Assembly: GCF_030506325.1 (NCBI RefSeq)
Contig: NZ_CP120683.1
Span: 6,452,501 to 6,516,500, forward strand
Direction: 5' to 3'
Length of the DNA stretch: 64,000 nt
Origin: Tunicatimonas pelagia
Lineage (GTDB): Bacteria; Bacteroidota; Bacteroidia; Cytophagales; Cyclobacteriaceae
Shown here: in pieces, positions 27,676 to 36,736 of the stretch
How positions within the stretch are numbered: position 1 is the stretch's first letter
Layout of the letters: each line of letters starts with the position of its first letter
Notes under the pieces: model-generated
What the model was told of the DNA's origin: nothing
Database searches by the model: none
The model's input: the letters and a program-made list of their open reading frames with translations, nothing else
Translations under genes and position numbers: made by a program

Positions 27676-28760
27676 GGTAGCAGACTCATAAAATTGGGCG
27701 TGTTAGCGACAACGGAGTAATGGTCAACTACTTGCTTTTGTCCAGCTTGCCCCATGTTCTTACGAAGTTGAGCATCAACTAATAATTTTGCCAGTGAATT
27801 GTACCATTCGTCGTTAGTGATGGCGTGGTAGCCGTGTACTCCATTTTGCACAATATTCTGATTAACCCCCACCGGCGAAACTACTGCTGGAATACCGAGA
27901 GCCAAGTACTGCAAGGCTTTAAAGCCACATTTTCCCTGCGCCCAAGAGTCGTCGGGTAGTGGCATAATGCCAATATTGATCTTCATCAAATCTTCCACTT
28001 CGGTTGATTGAGCCCATTTGATAAAATCCAAATTGGGCAAATCTAATTCGGGTGGCCGGTTGGCAATAACAACAAAACGAAACGTATGATTTTGAGCGAG
28101 TTGTTTTAGTACCTGAACGATCGATGTTAAATACTTTAAAGTAGAGTGCGAACCCGTCCAGCCAATAGTAACGAAGGATGTATCCTGATTGACGAGCTGG
28201 TTGTGGTAGTGCTCGGTGTCAATTGTGGTGGGATTGATAAGAGTATTTGGATTGTGCTGCCGACCAAATTCGGCCAGATAGGCATTGCCGGCACTGACAC
28301 TGTAACTCCATCGGAACACGTTGGCAACCTTGCTGCGCCACTTGAGCTGAGAAATCCAGCGGTTGACTCCTGATTTATCTTCCAGCCAAATGGCATCGTC
28401 AAAGTCAATGATGATGGGCTTTTTTAAAACTTTGGCGATTATCCACTCAACCAAGGGTGGTCCCAACGGAGTAGCCTCTCGATGAATTAGTACAGCATTT
28501 GCTCGGCGAATGGCTCCAAGGTGCTTTATCCTTCGCAAATAACCCAAAATAATTCCGCTTAGCTTCTGTAACGAGTGTCCGGGGCGATATAATATCCGGT
28601 TAGTTTTGGTGTTTAAAAAAGAATAAATCCGGTACTCGTATCCGTAGTCCTTTAGTATAGATAAATATTGCTCGTAGCGGAAGCGCTGACTGGGAGCTCC
28701 TCCTAATGGGTAAGGACAGAGAATAATTAACTTCTTTTTACTATTTTTATCACTACTCAA
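27672..28760 (-). CDS. Glycosyltransferase, GT4-like
   Basis: A 362-residue cytoplasmic enzyme with a GT-B fold. The N-terminal nucleotide-like half opens LIILCPYPLGGAPSQRFRYEQY. The C-terminal half has TIGWTGSHSTLKYL and an E-x7-E-like region with GKCGFKALQYLALGIPAVVSPVG; the first acid of that pair is not obvious. The start is a TTG, because an in-frame TGA lies eight codons upstream and no ATG or GTG follows nearby. It is divergent from the LegC-like aminotransferase with only 9 bp between start codons. Role in assembly of the local glycan is inferred from context. Confidence 0.87.
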   Translation of the reverse strand: MSSDKNSKKKLIILCPYPLGGAPSQRFRYEQYLSILKDYGYEYRIYSFLNTKTNRILYRPGHSLQKLSGIILGYLRRIKHLGAIRRANAVLIHREATPLGPPLVEWIIAKVLKKPIIIDFDDAIWLEDKSGVNRWISQLKWRSKVANVFRWSYSVSAGNAYLAEFGRQHNPNTLINPTTIDTEHYHNQLVNQDTSFVTIGWTGSHSTLKYLTSIVQVLKQLAQNHTFRFVVIANRPPELDLPNLDFIKWAQSTEVEDLMKINIGIMPLPDDSWAQGKCGFKALQYLALGIPAVVSPVGVNQNIVQNGVHGYHAITNDEWYNSLAKLLVDAQLRKNMGQAGQKQVVDHYSVVANTPNFMSLLP

Positions 28761-28769
28761 AGCCTCTCA

Positions 28770-29915
28770 ATGGTTACGCAGTTTATCCAGGAAGTACGTC
28801 GGCACTACCAAAGACCGTCAGGGGCAATTTACCTGATTGAAACCGCAATGTTCGGTAATGAACATGAGTTTATCAACAATTGTCTGGATTCTCGTAAAGT
28901 ATCGACCATTGGTGAGGAAGTTGGGCAGTTTGAGGAAACGATAGCTCGTAGGCTGGGAGTAAAGTATGCTTTGGCAACATCCAGTGGTACCGCCGCTTTA
29001 CACCTCGGGCTAATGGCAATAGGAGTAAAATCCCGGGACTGGGTACTCACGTCTCCCTTTACGTTTATTGCAACCTCTAACGCAATTCTTCAAGCGGGTG
29101 GTCAGCCATTGTTTATTGATATTGAACGTGCTACATTGGGACTTTCTCCGACAAAGCTGGAAGAATTTTTAGTCCGAGAAACGTACTCAAATTCCTCAGG
29201 ACATTGTTATCATCGGGCGAGTGAGCGACGGATTGCCGCCTGTCTGCCAATTCACGTGTTTGGTCACCCGGCTAATCTACCCGAAATTGATAAGCTATGC
29301 CGACGGTACAATATTCCGGTGTTAGAAGACGCAGCGGAAGGTTTGGGTAGTTCAGTATGTGGACAATCGGTAGGTACATTTGGAGATGTGGGAGTAGTGA
29401 GCTTTAACGGGAATAAAATTATTACCAGTGGGGGGGGGGGAATGTTGCTAACGGATGATGAATCAATCTATCGGAAGGCTTTTCGCCGGGCAAATCAATT
29501 GAAAAGCTCAGTGAACAACGACGTGGTAGAAGTGAATTATAATTACCGAATGCCCGCCCTAAACGCGGCACTTGGGTTGGCGCAGTGGCAGCACCTCGAC
29601 CAAGGTATACAACAGAAAAGAACTCTTTACAATTGGTATTCTAATCTCTTTAGCGAATCAAGCATCGAAGTCATTAAAGAACCTTCTGAATCATACTCCA
29701 ATTACTGGCTGCAAGCGATCGTTTTCTCCGATCAGCAACAGCGGGATAGCTTTGTAGAAAAAACCAACGAAGCAGGCATTGAAACTCGAGCTGCCTGGAA
29801 ATTGCTCCATCGGTACCCACTATTCAATCATCGCTTTCATACACCGCTCCCCAATGCGGAGTGGGCAGAATCTTGTATCGCGAATATTCCTTCAACCATT
29901 ATGCCCGATGCGTGA
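28770..29915 (+). CDS. LegC-like PLP-dependent sugar aminotransferase (DegT/DnrJ/EryC1)
   Basis: Transfers an amino group to a keto-sugar nucleotide for a surface glycan. Family motifs are STIGEEVGQFE, ATSSGTAALHLGL, the PLP-phosphate and ring contacts LEDAAEGLGSS, and the Schiff-base region VSFNGNKIITSGGGGM with Lys216 as the PLP lysine. Length (381) fits. The closest family I recognise is the LegC type of aminotransferase. The four glycines 221-224 are encoded by an uninterrupted run of 11 G. It overlaps the NeuD-like acetyltransferase by 8 bp, so the two are translationally linked. The tract currently leaves the frame open. Confidence 0.9.
   Translation: MVTQFIQEVRRHYQRPSGAIYLIETAMFGNEHEFINNCLDSRKVSTIGEEVGQFEETIARRLGVKYALATSSGTAALHLGLMAIGVKSRDWVLTSPFTFIATSNAILQAGGQPLFIDIERATLGLSPTKLEEFLVRETYSNSSGHCYHRASERRIAACLPIHVFGHPANLPEIDKLCRRYNIPVLEDAAEGLGSSVCGQSVGTFGDVGVVSFNGNKIITSGGGGMLLTDDESIYRKAFRRANQLKSSVNNDVVEVNYNYRMPALNAALGLAQWQHLDQGIQQKRTLYNWYSNLFSESSIEVIKEPSESYSNYWLQAIVFSDQQQRDSFVEKTNEAGIETRAAWKLLHRYPLFNHRFHTPLPNAEWAESCIANIPSTIMPDA
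29430..29440 (+). repeat. Poly-G11 homopolymer inside the aminotransferase gene
   Basis: Eleven consecutive G encode Gly221-Gly223 and begin Gly224. The protein family often has GGG or GGGG here, but use of GGG three times in a row is not required. Such tracts slip during replication; gain or loss of one G would shift the frame soon after the active-site lysine. Confidence 0.95.
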
Positions 29916-30540
29916 ATTAATTTTAATCGGTGGGGGCGGCCACGCCCGTTCGGTGATCGACGTGGTAGAATCTGCTGGTGATTTTCGGATCATGGGTATT
30001 GCTGACCGCAAGGAGAAAATAGGGGAAAAAGTTCTCAATTACGTCATAATTGCCGCTGATAGCCAGTTGGCTTCGCTGGTAAATAATGATCGCAACTTCT
30101 TACTCACAGTTGGTCAGGTAGAAACCGCTGAAACGCGCGTACGGTTAGATCGGGAATTGAAGCAAGTTGGAGGTAAATTAGCTCGGGTAGTTTCACCCTT
30201 GGCTCGGATATCTGACTATGCTACGATAGCCGAAGGTGCCGTAGTGATGCATTTTGCGCTAGTGAATGCCGGAGCTCAAGTAGGGCGTAACGTGATTATA
30301 AATACGCGGGCCGTGGTAGAACATGATGCAGTGGTGGGTGATTTTTGCCATATTTCTACCGGAGCAATTCTCAATGGGGGAGTAAAAGTAGGTAACCAAG
30401 TGTTGGTTGGTAGTCAGGCTACCGTCAGACAAGGCATAGAAATTGCAAATAATGTAACAATTGGTGCCCAGTCTTACGTAAATCAAGATATTTTAGAAGC
30501 CGGTGTGTACGTCGGTGTTCCGGCTCGTCGTATCCGATAA
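29908..30540 (+). CDS. NeuD/PglD-like sugar O/N-acetyltransferase
   Basis: A 210-residue acetyltransferase of the left-handed beta-helix family. The Rossmann-like start MRELILIGGGGHARSVIDVV binds the sugar nucleotide in PglD/NeuD proteins. From about residue 90 onward hexapeptide repeats (for example ARISDYATIAEGAVVMHFAL, ANNVTIGAQSYVN) form the coil, and the acceptor-activating His is expected in the VVEHDAVVGDF segment. The chosen ATG at 29908 overlaps the aminotransferase stop; an upstream frame would add 43 unrelated residues. Together with the aminotransferase it points to an acetamido-sugar step of a surface glycan. Confidence 0.9.
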   Translation: MRELILIGGGGHARSVIDVVESAGDFRIMGIADRKEKIGEKVLNYVIIAADSQLASLVNNDRNFLLTVGQVETAETRVRLDRELKQVGGKLARVVSPLARISDYATIAEGAVVMHFALVNAGAQVGRNVIINTRAVVEHDAVVGDFCHISTGAILNGGVKVGNQVLVGSQATVRQGIEIANNVTIGAQSYVNQDILEAGVYVGVPARRIR

Positions 30541-30655
30541 GCATTGTAAAATTGAACCATCGGGTTACAAACTGCCTGATAGCGTATACTGATTGTTAAG
30601 AGTTCTTCGTTTCAAGAGTATCTATTTTTGTAGATACTGCCTAACCTCCTGTAAG

Positions 30656-31927
30656 ATGACTAAAACTGAGCGTATTCAACTAATTAGAACCTATTTCAAT
30701 GAAGTAGCTCGTATTGACGGTAATGTGCCCTGCATTCAGTGGAAGCATCCCGATCAGCCCAACCTCTTATTATATTCTCGGGAAGATGAATCGCTGGAGC
30801 AACATGAGATAGTACTCGTAAGCAGCTCCACTGCTAAAGTGGATCAAGCTTTATCACATTCTGTGAAGCACTACTTTCATACTGCGGAAGAACTTGAATT
30901 TCTACTGCGATCGCTCTCTAAGAAGACCCTAGCCAATAAGAAAACGCAGCCGCTTGAACCAAAGAAAGCATTTCAGCCCAAATCAAAGCCAGCTTTTACG
31001 GCTAAGAAGGTAGTAGATGTTTCCCAAAGTGCGGGAACTGCTCTCAACCGACCGGCGATACCTACGCCTACCGCTAATTCAACTTCGTATGCACCGAGCC
31101 GACCAAGTTTTGCCAATGCTCCTTCTCCTTCCTCATTTGCCTCGGCTCCGCCCACAAAAATGAGTGGGTTCCGACCCAAGGGTATTTGGGTAGGGCTTAT
31201 GGCGGTGTTAGTCCTTTTACTGGCTGCGTTTCTGACCAATCCTGGCCTAGAAAAACACCGAAGTGCCGTGGCGAAGTCTTCGCATCAAGAACTGTTGCAG
31301 TCTTCGTTACTAAGTTTCTCCGAAAGCTCATCTCCGAATGAGCTGAATAGCACATTGGTCTCTACGGGAGAAAGTCAATTTTCCTCCCCGGTGCAGCGAC
31401 AGGATTTTTACCTATTTTCCTTAACCGAACTGCAATTTCCTGACTACGAGAAGATTGTAGGAGTAGGGTTATTTGGAATGGTATTTATTGATGAGCCGGA
31501 GACTGTCTCAACTGGCCAAGATTATTTTTCTGAAAGTAGTGCTGAACCAGCAGTTGACCAAACTAAGCTGGCTGAGATGAAGCGGGCGGTAATTGTCGCA
31601 GTGATGGATAAATTTTATGCTGATGCCGAAAATCAAGAAGATTATACGTACAAATTTGTGTTTCATAACCGCTCGAATCGAAACATCACCTCTTTTCAGG
31701 GGCATGTAGTATTTAGCGATTCCGAAGGGGAACTGGTAAAAACGCTGCCTCTTACTTATGATCGCCCTTTGGGAATTGGTGAGCGTGCTGTATTTCATAT
31801 TGTGGAAGACCCAGCAAGCTCAGAAGGAGAAAACGAAGCACTTGTTAGTGCTGATCTCTCGGATCTTTCCATTGAATGGCAACCCTCCGAACTGTTATTT
31901 AAAGACGGCTCTAGCATGAGTCTGTAG
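30656..31927 (+). CDS. Single-pass membrane protein with Pro/Ser-rich linker, unknown
   Basis: A 423-residue protein with an unusual layout. The N-terminal domain (1-80) is cytoplasmic, with MTKTERIQLIRTYFNEVARI. A Lys/Pro/Ser/Ala-rich linker (about 80-175) contains PSRPSFANAPSPSSF. One membrane helix follows near 180-198 (GLMAVLVLLLAAFL). The C-terminal part, probably extracytoplasmic, has YTYKFVFHNRSNRNITSFQG, an Ig-like beta look. I do not recognise a named family. ATG at 30656 is used; an upstream TTG would add 21 residues of Cys/Phe-rich sequence unlike the rest. Confidence 0.75.
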   Translation: MTKTERIQLIRTYFNEVARIDGNVPCIQWKHPDQPNLLLYSREDESLEQHEIVLVSSSTAKVDQALSHSVKHYFHTAEELEFLLRSLSKKTLANKKTQPLEPKKAFQPKSKPAFTAKKVVDVSQSAGTALNRPAIPTPTANSTSYAPSRPSFANAPSPSSFASAPPTKMSGFRPKGIWVGLMAVLVLLLAAFLTNPGLEKHRSAVAKSSHQELLQSSLLSFSESSSPNELNSTLVSTGESQFSSPVQRQDFYLFSLTELQFPDYEKIVGVGLFGMVFIDEPETVSTGQDYFSESSAEPAVDQTKLAEMKRAVIVAVMDKFYADAENQEDYTYKFVFHNRSNRNITSFQGHVVFSDSEGELVKTLPLTYDRPLGIGERAVFHIVEDPASSEGENEALVSADLSDLSIEWQPSELLFKDGSSMSL

Positions 31928-31955
31928 CCCATATTCTACTTGACTGGTTGAAGTT

Positions 31956-31991
31956 TTTGTAAACTGATTAGGTTAACTACGGCGATCTTTG
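31956..31991 (+). promoter_or_regulatory. Candidate promoter of the sugar porter gene
   Basis: TTTG at 31956-31959 and GATCTTTG at 31984-31991 resemble the Bacteroidota -33 TTTG and -7 TAnnTTTG boxes (one mismatch in the second). Spacing is 24 bases, slightly long. The second box ends 36 bp before the sugar-porter ATG. Confidence 0.4.
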
Positions 31992-32027
31992 CATTTTTAG
32001 CGTGAAAATTTCGCTATACTGCAACTT

Positions 32028-33365
32028 ATGAAACGCCAGACCTACATCTACACTATTACTTTTATTGCAGCCCTGGGGGGCTTTTTATTTGGATTTGATA
32101 CTGCCGTTATTTCTGGAGCTAACCCATTTATTCAGAAGTATTTCAAGCTGGATGAACTCGCTTTGGGTTGGGCGGTATCCAGTGTAATTGTCGGTTGCAT
32201 TATTGGGGCTTTTTCGGCGGGGTTCGTGAGCGATTTGTTCGGACGGAAAAAAGTACTTCTCATTACCGCCGTATTATTCACTTTCTCTGCGGTGGGTACT
32301 GCGTTAGCTACTAACTTTACATTTTTCGTACTGGCTCGTATTTTAGGCGGCATTGGGGTAGGAGCCGCTTCGGCACTCTCGCCCACCTACATTGCTGAAA
32401 TTTCCCCGGCTGATCGTCGGGGAAGGCTAGTTTCCATCAATCAACTAACCATTGTTATCGGTATTTTGGTGGTTTACTTTACCAATCTGCTGTTTGCCGA
32501 AAGTTTTGGCGACGATAGTTGGCGGTATATGCTAGGGAGCGAAGCTATTCCTGCTTTATTGTTTTTTGGCTTATTGTTCTTAATTCCTGAAAGCCCCCGC
32601 TGGTTGTTTAAAAACCACCAGGAGGCTAAAGCGCGGGAAGTGCTCCGTAAGTTAGAAGGAGAAAGCCATATTACTGAAGAAATAAGTGAGATAGAAGAAT
32701 CCCTGAAAGGGGAGCAAGAAAAAGTGGCGTTTGCTGATTTATTCAAAGGGGGTATGGCCAAAATTACAGTGATTGGGATCATTCTCGCCATGCTACAACA
32801 GCTGGTCGGGATTAACGCAATTATTTATTACGCTCCTACTATTTTTGAGAGTGCTGGTGCTGGGTTAGAGTCCGCCCTGCGGCAAACCGTGGCCATTGGA
32901 GGTACTAATCTGCTATTCACGTTCGTAGCAATCAATCTGGTAGATCGGTGGGGTCGTAAACCTTTGCTGCTTGCTGGCTCAGTTGGAATGACATTATCGT
33001 TGTCTTTCCTCTCTTTCTCCTTTTTAAGCGATGGCGGAGCAGGTTCCGGTGTACTATTTTCTATTTTAGGCTATATCGCGTCTTTCGCTGCTACACACGC
33101 GGCGGTAATGTGGGTAGTAGTATCGGAGATATTTCCGAACAAGTACCGGGGTTCAGCTATGTCGGTGGCACTGTTCATGCATTGGAGCTCTACTTATCTA
33201 GTAACCCAGACTTTTCCCTGGATGTTAGCCAATAAAGGCGGGGCATTCTCTTTCGGAATTTTCGCGGTCATCGCCGCACTAAGTTTAGTGTTTGTCTGGT
33301 TCTTTGTACCGGAAACCAAAGGAAAATCGCTAGAACAAATTGAAAAAGAATTGCAAATCAGCTAG
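32028..33365 (+). CDS. Sugar porter family MFS transporter
   Basis: Twelve-helix sugar:proton symporter or uniporter of 445 residues. Family signatures are clear: GGFLFGFDTAVISGA in helix 1, DLFGRKKVL after helix 2, PESPRWLF after helix 6, the helix-7 QQLVGINAIIYY region, DRWGRKPLLL, and the C-terminal PETKGKSLE. It is followed by a ROK sugar kinase across a repeat-filled spacer, so uptake and phosphorylation of a free sugar probably go together. The sugar cannot be read from sequence. Confidence 0.95.
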   Translation: MKRQTYIYTITFIAALGGFLFGFDTAVISGANPFIQKYFKLDELALGWAVSSVIVGCIIGAFSAGFVSDLFGRKKVLLITAVLFTFSAVGTALATNFTFFVLARILGGIGVGAASALSPTYIAEISPADRRGRLVSINQLTIVIGILVVYFTNLLFAESFGDDSWRYMLGSEAIPALLFFGLLFLIPESPRWLFKNHQEAKAREVLRKLEGESHITEEISEIEESLKGEQEKVAFADLFKGGMAKITVIGIILAMLQQLVGINAIIYYAPTIFESAGAGLESALRQTVAIGGTNLLFTFVAINLVDRWGRKPLLLAGSVGMTLSLSFLSFSFLSDGGAGSGVLFSILGYIASFAATHAAVMWVVVSEIFPNKYRGSAMSVALFMHWSSTYLVTQTFPWMLANKGGAFSFGIFAVIAALSLVFVWFFVPETKGKSLEQIEKELQIS

Positions 33366-33487
33366 TGGCGGGGAGCGAGGAGCAGGGAGTTAATGATTAT
33401 GAGTGAATAGCAACTACTCCCTGCACCACGCACCATGCCCCCTGCTATTTAGTAATTAAACAATCGAACCATTGAACAATTGAGCAG
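33366..33487. repeat. Mosaic intergenic repeat, copy 2 (short)
   Basis: Spacer built of GGCGGGGAGCGAGGAGCAGG, then GTTAATGATTATGAGTGAATAG, a second CTCCCTGCACCACGCACCATG-like block and, directly before the ROK ATG, an AACCATTGAACAATTGAGC block. The first two phrase types occur in reverse complement at 13240-13492; the last recurs just after block five of the repeat at 46732-46747. Confidence 0.6.
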
Positions 33488-34405
33488 ATGAAACCACTCT
33501 GGGGCATTGATTTAGGCGGAACTAAAATTGAAGGCGTCGTACTGAAGAATGCCGAAAGCACCGAGACGCTGTGCCGTACGCGAGTCCCTACTGAACAAGA
33601 TCAGGGCTACGAACACATTCTCGATCAGATTAAAAAACTGATTGATCTTCTTTCGGAAGAAACCGGACTAAAGCCGGAAAAAGTGGGCTTTGGTACTCCG
33701 GGCACCTTAGATCCTATCTTGCAAACCTTAAAAAATAGCAATACTACCTGTTTAAATGGAAAAGCATTTAAGCAGGACATTGAAGCAAAACTAGGTATCC
33801 CCATTGAAATAGCCAATGACGCTAACTGTTTTGCTTTAGCCGAAGCTCGCTTGGGGGTGGTGAAAGAAAAGATGCCGGATGCCCGGATGGTTTTTGGCGT
33901 AATTATGGGAACGGGAGTGGGCGGGGGCATCGTCATTGACGGAAAAATTTGGAATGGTCGGCAAGGCATTGGGGGGGAGTGGGGGCACAACTTCTTGGAT
34001 GAGTCGGGTGGGAAATCGTATACCGGACGAACCGGAGTGGTAGAAACGGTGTTAGCCGGACCATCGTTAGCGCGGTTCTACCAACAGCAAACGGGCGATG
34101 AGCAAACGCTGCGAGAAATTTACCAGCGTTACCAAGCGGGCAATGATCCGACCGCCAAGCAGACAATTGAGCGACTTACCGAGTTCTTCGGGCTAGCTAT
34201 TTCCGTGGTAATCAATATTCTCGATCCTGATGCTATTGTGCTGGGTGGGGGTGTGGGCAATATTGATGAACTGTACACCGATGGAGTAGAAGCTATCAAA
34301 AAATATGTATTCAACAATCGACTAGATACTCAATTTTTCCGCCCCAAGTTGGGTGATAGTGCTGGCGTATTCGGAGCTGCTATGCTGGTGAGCGATGCTG
34401 ATTAA
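33488..34405 (+). CDS. ROK family sugar kinase lacking the zinc-site cysteines
   Basis: Phosphorylates a hexose or N-acetyl-hexosamine (305 residues). ATP-phosphate loop DLGGTKIEGVV is at 8-18, the catalytic Asp is D111 in ANDANCFALAEA, and the GTGVGGGIVI motif is intact. In most ROK proteins a zinc finger follows, with the pattern CxCGxxGC plus an upstream His. Here that stretch reads SYTGRTGV (177-184), so the three cysteines are Ser177, Thr179 and Val184 while GEWGH (His167) and the glutamate after it remain. The enzyme is probably metal-free at that site. Substrate is unresolved (fructokinase, glucokinase or GlcNAc kinase). Confidence 0.9.
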   Translation: MKPLWGIDLGGTKIEGVVLKNAESTETLCRTRVPTEQDQGYEHILDQIKKLIDLLSEETGLKPEKVGFGTPGTLDPILQTLKNSNTTCLNGKAFKQDIEAKLGIPIEIANDANCFALAEARLGVVKEKMPDARMVFGVIMGTGVGGGIVIDGKIWNGRQGIGGEWGHNFLDESGGKSYTGRTGVVETVLAGPSLARFYQQQTGDEQTLREIYQRYQAGNDPTAKQTIERLTEFFGLAISVVINILDPDAIVLGGGVGNIDELYTDGVEAIKKYVFNNRLDTQFFRPKLGDSAGVFGAAMLVSDAD

Positions 34406-35142
34406 CTCAACAGAAAAGTGTAGAGTGCTCCTGCAATTACTCCACCCACAATGGGTCCGATAATTGGAATCCAGGAATAGCTCCATTCACTACTTCCTTT
34501 ATTGGAAATTGGCAATAAGGTGTGCATAATGCGGGGAGCCAAGTCACGAGCAGGATTAATAGCGTAGCCCGTGGTTCCGCCCAGCGACATACCAATTGCA
34601 AAAACGACCAGCCCCACGGGCAGTGCTCCTAAAGCTCCTAGTCCAAACTCTACTTCTGAAAACTCATTAGCCTTCAACTCGGGTGGCGCGATTGAAAGGG
34701 CCGCAAACACCAATACGAAAGTCCCGATAAGCTCCGAAAAGAAATTGGAGGTAGTTTGGCGGATAGCCGGACCAGTTGCGAAGATTGCCAGTTTAGCTCC
34801 TGAGTCTTCAGTGGCTTCTACGTGAGGGCGGTACATCAACCACGCCAGGGTAGTCCCGGTGGCTGCCCCCAATATCTGAGCCAATACATATATCGGAACT
34901 TTACTCCACTCAAATACTCCGGCTATCGCTAAGCCTAATGAAACTGCCGGATTAAGATGAGCTCCGCTGTAGGGGGCTACCGTAAAAACGGCAACAAACA
35001 CGGCCACTCCCCAACCCGCAGTTATCACAATCCACCCCGCGTTATTTCCCTTAGTTTGATTCAGCACAACATTGCACACCACTCCGTTGCCAAGTAGCAG
35101 CAACAAGGCGGTTCCAATAAATTCGGCAGTAAAATTAGTCAT
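34402..35142 (-). CDS. glpF: Glycerol uptake facilitator (aquaglyceroporin)
   Basis: Six-helix MIP channel of 246 residues that lets glycerol diffuse into the cell. Both half-helix motifs are present: HLNPAVSLG (first NPA) and the second as INPARDLAPR, where the Asp after Arg is the usual mark of a glycerol-conducting rather than water-only channel. It is the last gene of a glpK-glpD-glpF operon, 9 bp after glpD. Its end overlaps the convergent ROK gene by 4 bp. Confidence 0.95.
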   Translation of the reverse strand: MTNFTAEFIGTALLLLLGNGVVCNVVLNQTKGNNAGWIVITAGWGVAVFVAVFTVAPYSGAHLNPAVSLGLAIAGVFEWSKVPIYVLAQILGAATGTTLAWLMYRPHVEATEDSGAKLAIFATGPAIRQTTSNFFSELIGTFVLVFAALSIAPPELKANEFSEVEFGLGALGALPVGLVVFAIGMSLGGTTGYAINPARDLAPRIMHTLLPISNKGSSEWSYSWIPIIGPIVGGVIAGALYTFLLS

Positions 35143-35151
35143 GGTGTTCGG

Positions 35152-36720
35152 TTAGTTTAGAATATAGCCTGAGGCTAGTTCCTGATATTGAGCAACCTGC
35201 TCTTTTTGCCAGCTTTCGTCTTTATGCAGACTTTCGGCTAATAGTTCGGCTACCACCGGAGCCATCTCCTGACTGGCTCGGGCATTGAGTAGTAAACATC
35301 GAGTACGGCGCGCCAGAAAATCCTCAACAGTTCGGGCCATCTCGTGCTTCGCTGCCCAAACAACCTGGGCTTTGATAACGGGTAAGTCAGGGTGGATTAC
35401 TTCTCCTAATTCCGGCTGGCGGTCTACTAGCTTACGAATAGCGATAGAATCAGAACCGTAGAACCACAGCGGGTTGGCCGGGTCAATGTGCTTTAACCAA
35501 CCTCGGATATGCAGCTTCTTGGTTCTGGATTCCTGCTCTTCTAAACCAGCAATCATGGCCGCTTTATCTACCGCGTCTTCGCCCATTTTTCGGTAGGTAG
35601 TCCACTTCCCGCCGGTAATCGTTACCAGGCCCGATACCGAAATAATAATGGAGTGGCTACGGGAAATTTGCGAAGTACTTTTTCCTTCCGAAGTTTTCAC
35701 TAGTGGTCGTAGTCCGGCAAAAACACTAAGTACATCTTCTCGCTTCGGATCTTTGGTCAGGTACTGAGCTGCGTGATCGATAATAAACTGCACCTCCTCT
35801 TCTAGTGCTCGGGGTTCTAAAGACACCTTATCAACCGGAGTATCAGTGGTGCCGACCACCACTTTATCGTTCCAGGGTACAGCAAATAGCACCCGACCAT
35901 CATCCGTTTTAGGAACCATAATAGCGGAATCGCCCGGCAAGAACTTTTTGTCTAGCACCACGTGCACGCCCTGACTCGGTTGTACAATATCGCTGGCTTC
36001 GGGATCGTCCATCTGGATTACGTGATCGACAAAAACCCCAGTGGCGTTGATGACTACTCTACCACTAATTTGGTGCGTTTTTCCGGTTTCCAGATCTTCA
36101 GCTATTACTCCCGAAACCATTTCGCTGGTTTTGAGAAGGTTAGTCACCTTCATGTAGTTGAGTAGGGTTCCTCCGTTATCGGCACAGGTCTGAGCCAGAT
36201 TAATAGCCAATCGGGCATCGTCAAACTGACCGTCGTAGTAGATCACACCGCCCCGCAGTCCATCTTGTTCTACGGTAGGTATCTTCTCAATGGTTTCTTC
36301 CTTGGAAAGGCTTTTGGATGGCCCTAATCCTAATTTTCCCGCCAATACATCGTACACCTTCATGCCTACAGTGTAAAACGGACCGCCCCACCAATCGTAG
36401 GCAGGAATAACAAAAGCTTGGTTATGCACCAAGTGCGGAGCGTTTTGCATCATCAAGCCTCGCTCGTGTAAAGCCTCAATGACTAGTGAGACATCACCTT
36501 GCTGTAGGTAACGTACTCCGCCGTGCGCCAGCTTGGTGCTACGACTAGACGTACCTTTAGCAAAATCAGCTTGCTCTAACAGTAAGGTGGAATAACCCCG
36601 CGAAGCAGATTCTACGGCGGCTCCCAGGCCAGTAGCTCCGCCGCCAACTATAATCACATCCCAAACGCTTTCGTACGACTCCAACGTTTCTAACATACTA
36701 TCTCTATCCAGTCCGTTCAT
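35152..36720 (-). CDS. glpD: FAD-dependent glycerol-3-phosphate dehydrogenase
   Basis: Oxidises glycerol-3-phosphate to dihydroxyacetone phosphate and feeds electrons to the quinone pool at the inner membrane. The N-terminal FAD-binding motif is VIIVGGGATGLGAAVES. TSSRSTKLAHGGVRYL is the family signature. GTTDTP and GGKWTTYRKMGEDAVDKA mark the second FAD contact. 522 residues is the normal length. It lies between glpK (16 bp upstream) and glpF (9 bp downstream), same strand. Confidence 0.96.
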   Translation of the reverse strand: MNGLDRDSMLETLESYESVWDVIIVGGGATGLGAAVESASRGYSTLLLEQADFAKGTSSRSTKLAHGGVRYLQQGDVSLVIEALHERGLMMQNAPHLVHNQAFVIPAYDWWGGPFYTVGMKVYDVLAGKLGLGPSKSLSKEETIEKIPTVEQDGLRGGVIYYDGQFDDARLAINLAQTCADNGGTLLNYMKVTNLLKTSEMVSGVIAEDLETGKTHQISGRVVINATGVFVDHVIQMDDPEASDIVQPSQGVHVVLDKKFLPGDSAIMVPKTDDGRVLFAVPWNDKVVVGTTDTPVDKVSLEPRALEEEVQFIIDHAAQYLTKDPKREDVLSVFAGLRPLVKTSEGKSTSQISRSHSIIISVSGLVTITGGKWTTYRKMGEDAVDKAAMIAGLEEQESRTKKLHIRGWLKHIDPANPLWFYGSDSIAIRKLVDRQPELGEVIHPDLPVIKAQVVWAAKHEMARTVEDFLARRTRCLLLNARASQEMAPVVAELLAESLHKDESWQKEQVAQYQELASGYILN

Positions 36721-36736
36721 AGGTAGTTATCTATTC

